Source of the DNA: Parasponia andersonii
Lineage: Eukaryota > Streptophyta > Magnoliopsida > Rosales > Cannabaceae
Assembly: GCA_002914805.1 (NCBI GenBank)
Contig: JXTB01000086.1
Coordinates: forward strand, 411,807 to 475,806
Reading direction: 5' to 3'
DNA: 64,000 nt
Each line of letters opens with the position of its first letter. The stretch's first letter is position 1. Below the pieces are notes generated by a model. It was given only the letters and a program-made list of their open reading frames with translations. It made no database searches and was not told the DNA's origin. This document shows positions 59,701-64,000 of this stretch, piece after piece. The position numbers and the translations under genes are program-made.

Positions 59701-62629
59701 AATAATATAGAAGATAAAATAATTATTTTAAAATATACTAATTATTATTTTTATATACTAAACAAATACGAAGAAAATACACTTTCTTTTATTTCTTACA
59801 TATTTTTTCTTTATTATTATTTTTTTTTCTCTTATTTTTATTTTCTCTATACCAAACATAACCTGAGTTGCATACGTAGATAAACTGGGAAAAAGAAAAA
59901 GAAAAAATAGAAAGGCAAAAAAAAAAGAAGAACATTCATGTCTATATCTAATCAACACGTGTCATTACGGATGGAAAATCATTCAATTAATCAATTATAA
60001 AATGTAAACGTGCGACTGTAAGCAATTTTGCCATTTATGCTCCCCATGTTTTGTATTTCTAATTGTTATTTTACTTCTCTATTTTTTTTCTTCATGGCTT
60101 TTGACTTTTTAGAATGTCCAAATTCATTTATCAGTTCTCAGTTTTAGTTTCAGGACAACCATATATTAATTCTTAGACAAATTTATAATTGGTACAAGTG
60201 ATTGGAATTGTTATTTGCACAAATGGCATTTTCTGGTGAAATATTTTTTGTGCAGTGAACTAGTAATAAATAAATCAAGGATATCCAGCCAAAACAGTGA
60301 TGATGACACATCAAAAAAGGTTAGCCATTTTAATGTTCTTAATTTATTAAAAATGTCTAATTGTGGTGGCATATGGCTAAAATATAGTACTCGTACTAGT
60401 ACAAGAACAGGTCCCCTAATTGCGGTACTGGAAAGGAAACGACAAGATTTAGAGGAGTATAGTAAGTTTTGCTAATCTAATAGTTCATTAGTGTATATAA
60501 TAAGCAGTCGGTGGAGGTCTCAATCATACGCGAGTCATGACCAAAAGACAGATAGTTGTGCCCAAAAAAGGAAAAATTAAAAAAAAAAGAAGCAAAGTTA
60601 TTATTATTATTATTATATTTTAAAATATATGTTGACTGTCCAGAACAGGGCTTGAGGCCAAGATTACAAATACTGGAGGTTTTATCGTCCAAGATCACCA
60701 AACCAAGCTGTGACACTTGGTGAGGTCCACGACTGTGGGGGATTCCATATGTACAAGAGGTCATTGTCTAGGACCACCAATCAAACGGTCTATATATCAT
60801 TGTTGCTAACAATTTGATGTCAACACGAAGGTTATATATGAGATAAGTGTGAGTGCTTGTTTTTTCAGATATATACTCACACGTTATAAAATTAACACTA
60901 TTAAGCAATATAGTAGTATTTCAAGCGAAAAAAAGGTATTTTATAAAAGAAAGAATACCATGTTGATGTAGAACACTATGTCAGCAATTTGTAAAATCAA
61001 GATCTTTGATATGTAGTATGTAAGGAGTTAGGAGAGAGCTCCTGTTCTCATTGACCCTTTGGACATTATTTTCATATTTGTTCTTAAAAACTAGACCATG
61101 CATGAGACATGCTTGTATGAACCTACCAAGGTCCTTATTTGAGGATGAAACTTATTTTTGTCGGGCAACCTTAGTGTGAAAATAAGAATATTGGTGGGGT
61201 CATTGAAAGAGTGCCAATCACGTAGGAAAAACAGGAAAGCATATTATGCTAATATTACGTAGAATTAGGCAGCCACTATACATAGATGTAATGTATACAC
61301 AACAAGCATGTGTAAGAGCTTAATTGTACATTATCATATTTAAAAAGAAACAGAACTAGAGATTTTCTTAGAGAAAGACAATGCATGAAAGTCTAAATGG
61401 AAAAATGAGCCGCCGTCCCCTAGGTCACTATACATGTGGAGAAAAGTGTAGGAGGCAGCTCAAATAAGTCATTATTAGAAACAAATACATAATTGACAAA
61501 AGATATGACCCGCTGCACACACTTGACACTACAATTTCGTTGAAAATGACAAGATTAAGAAATAAAACAACTGGTAACCATAACTGGGTGGAAGATATGC
61601 ACTACAGGAAAAGCGACTTAAACCACATTATCACTACCAAGTAAATCATCCCATCGAATGAAAAAGCAACATAAAGGTTGCTTTTTTGCCTTGATATATT
61701 GCATAATGTAAATTTAATAATCACATGAGCTTGATGAGTACAAAATCTGGATAGTTTGATGGCGTAGTTCGGAAAAAGACAAAAAATAACGAAATGATGC
61801 GAAAACTCATTTGAAATGATATGTCAGTAATTGACATTTAAAAAAAAAAAAAAAACAAGGTCAATTCTTCTATTTGTTTTGGTGGAAAGGTCAAACTCTT
61901 TGTTGGGACCAGCTATTCAGCTAAAGTCTCGAAGCACTTTAGTAACCGGTGAAGTTAAAAAATACATTCAAGTCAATATTATCCACGTGGATACCTTGTG
62001 TGAAAGTGACTTCTCTACACGAGGGAAGTATAAGCCCTTGACAAAATAAGCAGTCTGTTTTTGTTAATAGGAAGACAGCACCTACACTTACCAGGGCTTA
62101 ATAATGACAATGCTGAATTGAAAAGCGAAAGCGTGCTAGCCGTATAGTAAGTAAACGGACAAACAAGGATCTAAGATACATTGAAGCTTCTAGCAAAAGG
62201 ACTTATGTATGTATAGTAAATTTAACAACAATATGACTGGGTAAAGAAGAAAAAAAAAAAATCTATGTAATTGTTATCTATAATAAATTTATAAGATCGA
62301 ATTCGTAACAAATATTCCATCGATTTTTCTATTACAGGAACTATTTTTCTATAACTTTCTACCCCACTACTCTAGTCTCAATATTTAAACGTGTCATTCT
62401 GATTTTTCTTTATTTTTTATTTTTACATCAATATTACAATCGTGTTGTGAAACATCATGGTCACATGCGATGACTAACAAAATCTGAGGGCTGATAATCA
62501 GAAAAGGAAAAACCTAGAGAGCTGCCACGCTCTTTCTAGTTCATTCGCCATTTCGCTTGAAATTTCCGAGATCTTGCCTTATGCATCTTCGGGGTGTGAC
62601 ACAATCAGAAAGTTGTTTTCCTCAGAATG
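56776..62629. other. Intergenic DNA between the LTR element and the transporter gene
   Basis: No coding family was recognised. The frames at 60215-60475 and 60477-60764 have no motif. There are (TA)n runs at about 57968-57982 and 58826-58840. The interval 59530-59870 is an imperfect purine-rich/pyrimidine-rich pair (aggagagaaaaaagggga against ttttctttattattat) that may be a small foldback. An (ATT)n run lies at about 60599-60617. The last about 150 bp (62480-62629) are probably the 3' UTR of the - strand transporter gene. Confidence 0.4.
58632..58801. repeat. 85-bp tandem duplication
   Basis: Units starting at 58632 and 58717 are essentially identical over at least 80 bp (accaaaacctgtattctttt ... 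gaagaaacgtca). The near-perfect identity means a recent duplication. Each unit contains the short inverted pair ggtaacaag / cttgtt. Confidence 0.9.
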
Positions 62630-63938
62630 TTAGCTTCCAACTCCTTTATCGTTACAGAAAAGGGTGTAGACATCACTAGAAATGGCCACAGTGCTTGATG
62701 ATATAGCTAAGAGGATCATCACCCACGATACTAGCCTATCATGCTTTGTAGCAATTCCATGAACATCCCTGTTATAAGAGAGACAATATTCAGTCTTTAA
62801 CACATCAAGAACGAAACAAAATTATTGTGTCAATCAATGTAAGTGAGTATCCACAAGTCAAATGCAGAATGTGACACATAGGAAGATTAGTAAGCCATTA
62901 GAACCACATAATACAAAGTGGCAGCCATTTATGCAGATTTTCCTTTGTAGAATTTTCATTAGGGAGGTTGTGTTGCAAAAAGTGGAAAGACTTTTAGTAA
63001 AACTGAATTCCACGGAATTTAAGGCAGAAAAATAGAAAAGGGAATAATTGACACAGGTAAAAGTCTCTCATCTGAACTGCTTAATAATAGGTTCAGGAAT
63101 CTTTGTTCTTCTTCTGGCTCTATTCAATTATCTGATGCAGAGTAAATTAACAGGCTTGACCTTGGGATTGTTGCTAGAAAAGTTAATATCCGCATCACGA
63201 TTAACCCCAACATTACGTAATGTTGCCATAATATAAGTGAGAGCTACTTTTCCTTGTATACAAGGGATAAAAGAATCCAGTGAGTCGGGTGATTCAAAAG
63301 ACTAAAAAACAGAAAGAAAGCCAAGAATAAATACTAATAAATACTGCTACTTTTTGTTTTGGACCTCTGGTCTATTTATATCTAAGAGGTGTATCAGAAT
63401 TTTGCAAAGTCTCAAATCAAGTACTGCTGTTTTGGATATCACAAGTAAACTATCACAGTAATGGATGCTTACCTAAGCGCAATTGCAGCTGGAAAGATGT
63501 ACCCAACTGAGATGGTGGCTGTGGCGCCAGTAAATTGAAATGCATCCCAGATGCTAGGCACAAAATTAGCAACCATGAAAATAAAACCCATGAGTGCTGC
63601 AGTTACTGTAAAGAATCTTCGGTTGTCAAAAGCTATGGGGATGGCATAGGGAAAGAGAAGACCATCTACATTGAGGCGAAGGGAGAAAAAGACAATGGGG
63701 AAAACGAGCATCAGGTGGATACCATAGCTCACTCTAACTACATCATTAAGCAATGAGCTGTACGGAATCCCAAGATCACCATCAAAATTTGCCAGTACAT
63801 CATCCAAAGTTTGGTCCCCAAAGAGTAGAAATCAAAAGAAACTGGTAGCAACGTAGACAGATGAGCATAATGCAAGTGATGCTCTCACTATGGACTTCAT
63901 CTGCGCTGGGTCTTTTAACTCATTCTCTATAGGGTGAA
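62630..63938 (-). CDS. Amino acid transporter, AVT6/SLC38-type, C-terminal two exons (5' part off window; in-frame TGA)
   Basis: This is a multi-pass membrane carrier of the AAAP/SLC38-like family, in plants the AVT6 group. Two exons are visible: 63938-63473 and 62768-62630, separated by a GT-AG intron of 704 bp with matched phase. The gene starts beyond the right edge. Visible motifs are HPIENELKDPAQM, SIVRASLALCSSVYVATSFF, FGDQTLDDVLANFDGDLGIP, SSLLNDVVRVSYGIHLMLVFP and ANFVPSIWDAFQFTGATA, then in the last exon DVHGIATKHDRLVSWVMILL and the end NDKGVGS. Hydrophobic stretches fit several transmembrane helices. A TGA at 63834-63832 replaces the expected Gly between SFF and FLLFG, an otherwise strongly conserved spot. 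The rest of the frame and splice sites are intact, so a recent nonsense mutation or a base-call error are both possible. Orthology to a particular AVT6 member was not resolved. Confidence 0.85.
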
Positions 63939-64000
63939 CTGCAAATTTGATTTGCAAATTAAAAACCCAAAGGCAACAGGACAACAATCCAATCATACTG

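Noticed and set aside
60215-60764. Two open frames (one on each strand) between the LTR element and the transporter
   Set aside because: No motif, an Asn run from a microsatellite in one, and no supporting splice structure.

Overview
The window is nuclear DNA from a dicot, probably rosid-type, plant. It is AT-rich, genes are sparse, most coding exons are split by short introns, and the spacers are filled with LTR retrotransposons, foldback/MITE-like elements and simple repeats. The species cannot be fixed from the sequence. One ambiguous base (n) sits at 13758.

Four protein genes are recognisable. (1) 3481-6923, + strand: a two-AP2-domain regulator closely matching AINTEGUMENTA (ANT), nine exons including a 9-nt microexon, 718 aa. 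(2) 27508-29956, + strand: a G-box bHLH factor matching Arabidopsis bHLH74 of the CIB-type clade, eight coding exons, 435 aa, with one GC-AG intron and an exact 44-bp tandem duplication across a splice acceptor. (3) 37361-39943, - strand: a cellulose synthase-like C protein (CSLC12-type xyloglucan backbone glucan synthase), five exons, 708 aa. (4) 62630-63938, - strand and running off the right edge: the last two exons of an AVT6/SLC38-type amino acid transporter carrying an in-frame TGA. The four are unrelated neighbours and form no pathway or operon.

The repeats are informative. At the left edge is the 3' end of an LTR element (polypurine tract plus LTR, 261-1276) whose LTR carries a tandem duplication of its own TATA/transcript-start region. 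A second LTR of the same family lies alone and inverted at 20489-21385. A 2.8-kb solo LTR (15216-18025) is flanked by a perfect 5-bp duplication, AATAT. An 8.47-kb Ty3/gypsy-type element (48304-56770) has both LTRs and the target duplication TATGC. It encodes a stop-riddled gag-protease in one frame, no visible reverse transcriptase or integrase, and an antisense gene resembling the 'putative gypsy type transposon' family. Two long AT-rich foldbacks (13905-14722 and 34919-36167), a 0.63-kb element with long terminal inverted repeats (43199-43831), and four copies of one small MITE-like family (about 11.5, 15.0, 42.8 and 48.2 kb) fill much of the rest.

No tRNA, rRNA or CRISPR was found. Exon limits were read by eye from GT/AG (or GC/AG) sites, phase continuity and remembered family sequences. 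Transcript ends and promoters are inferred. No alignment or database search was run.
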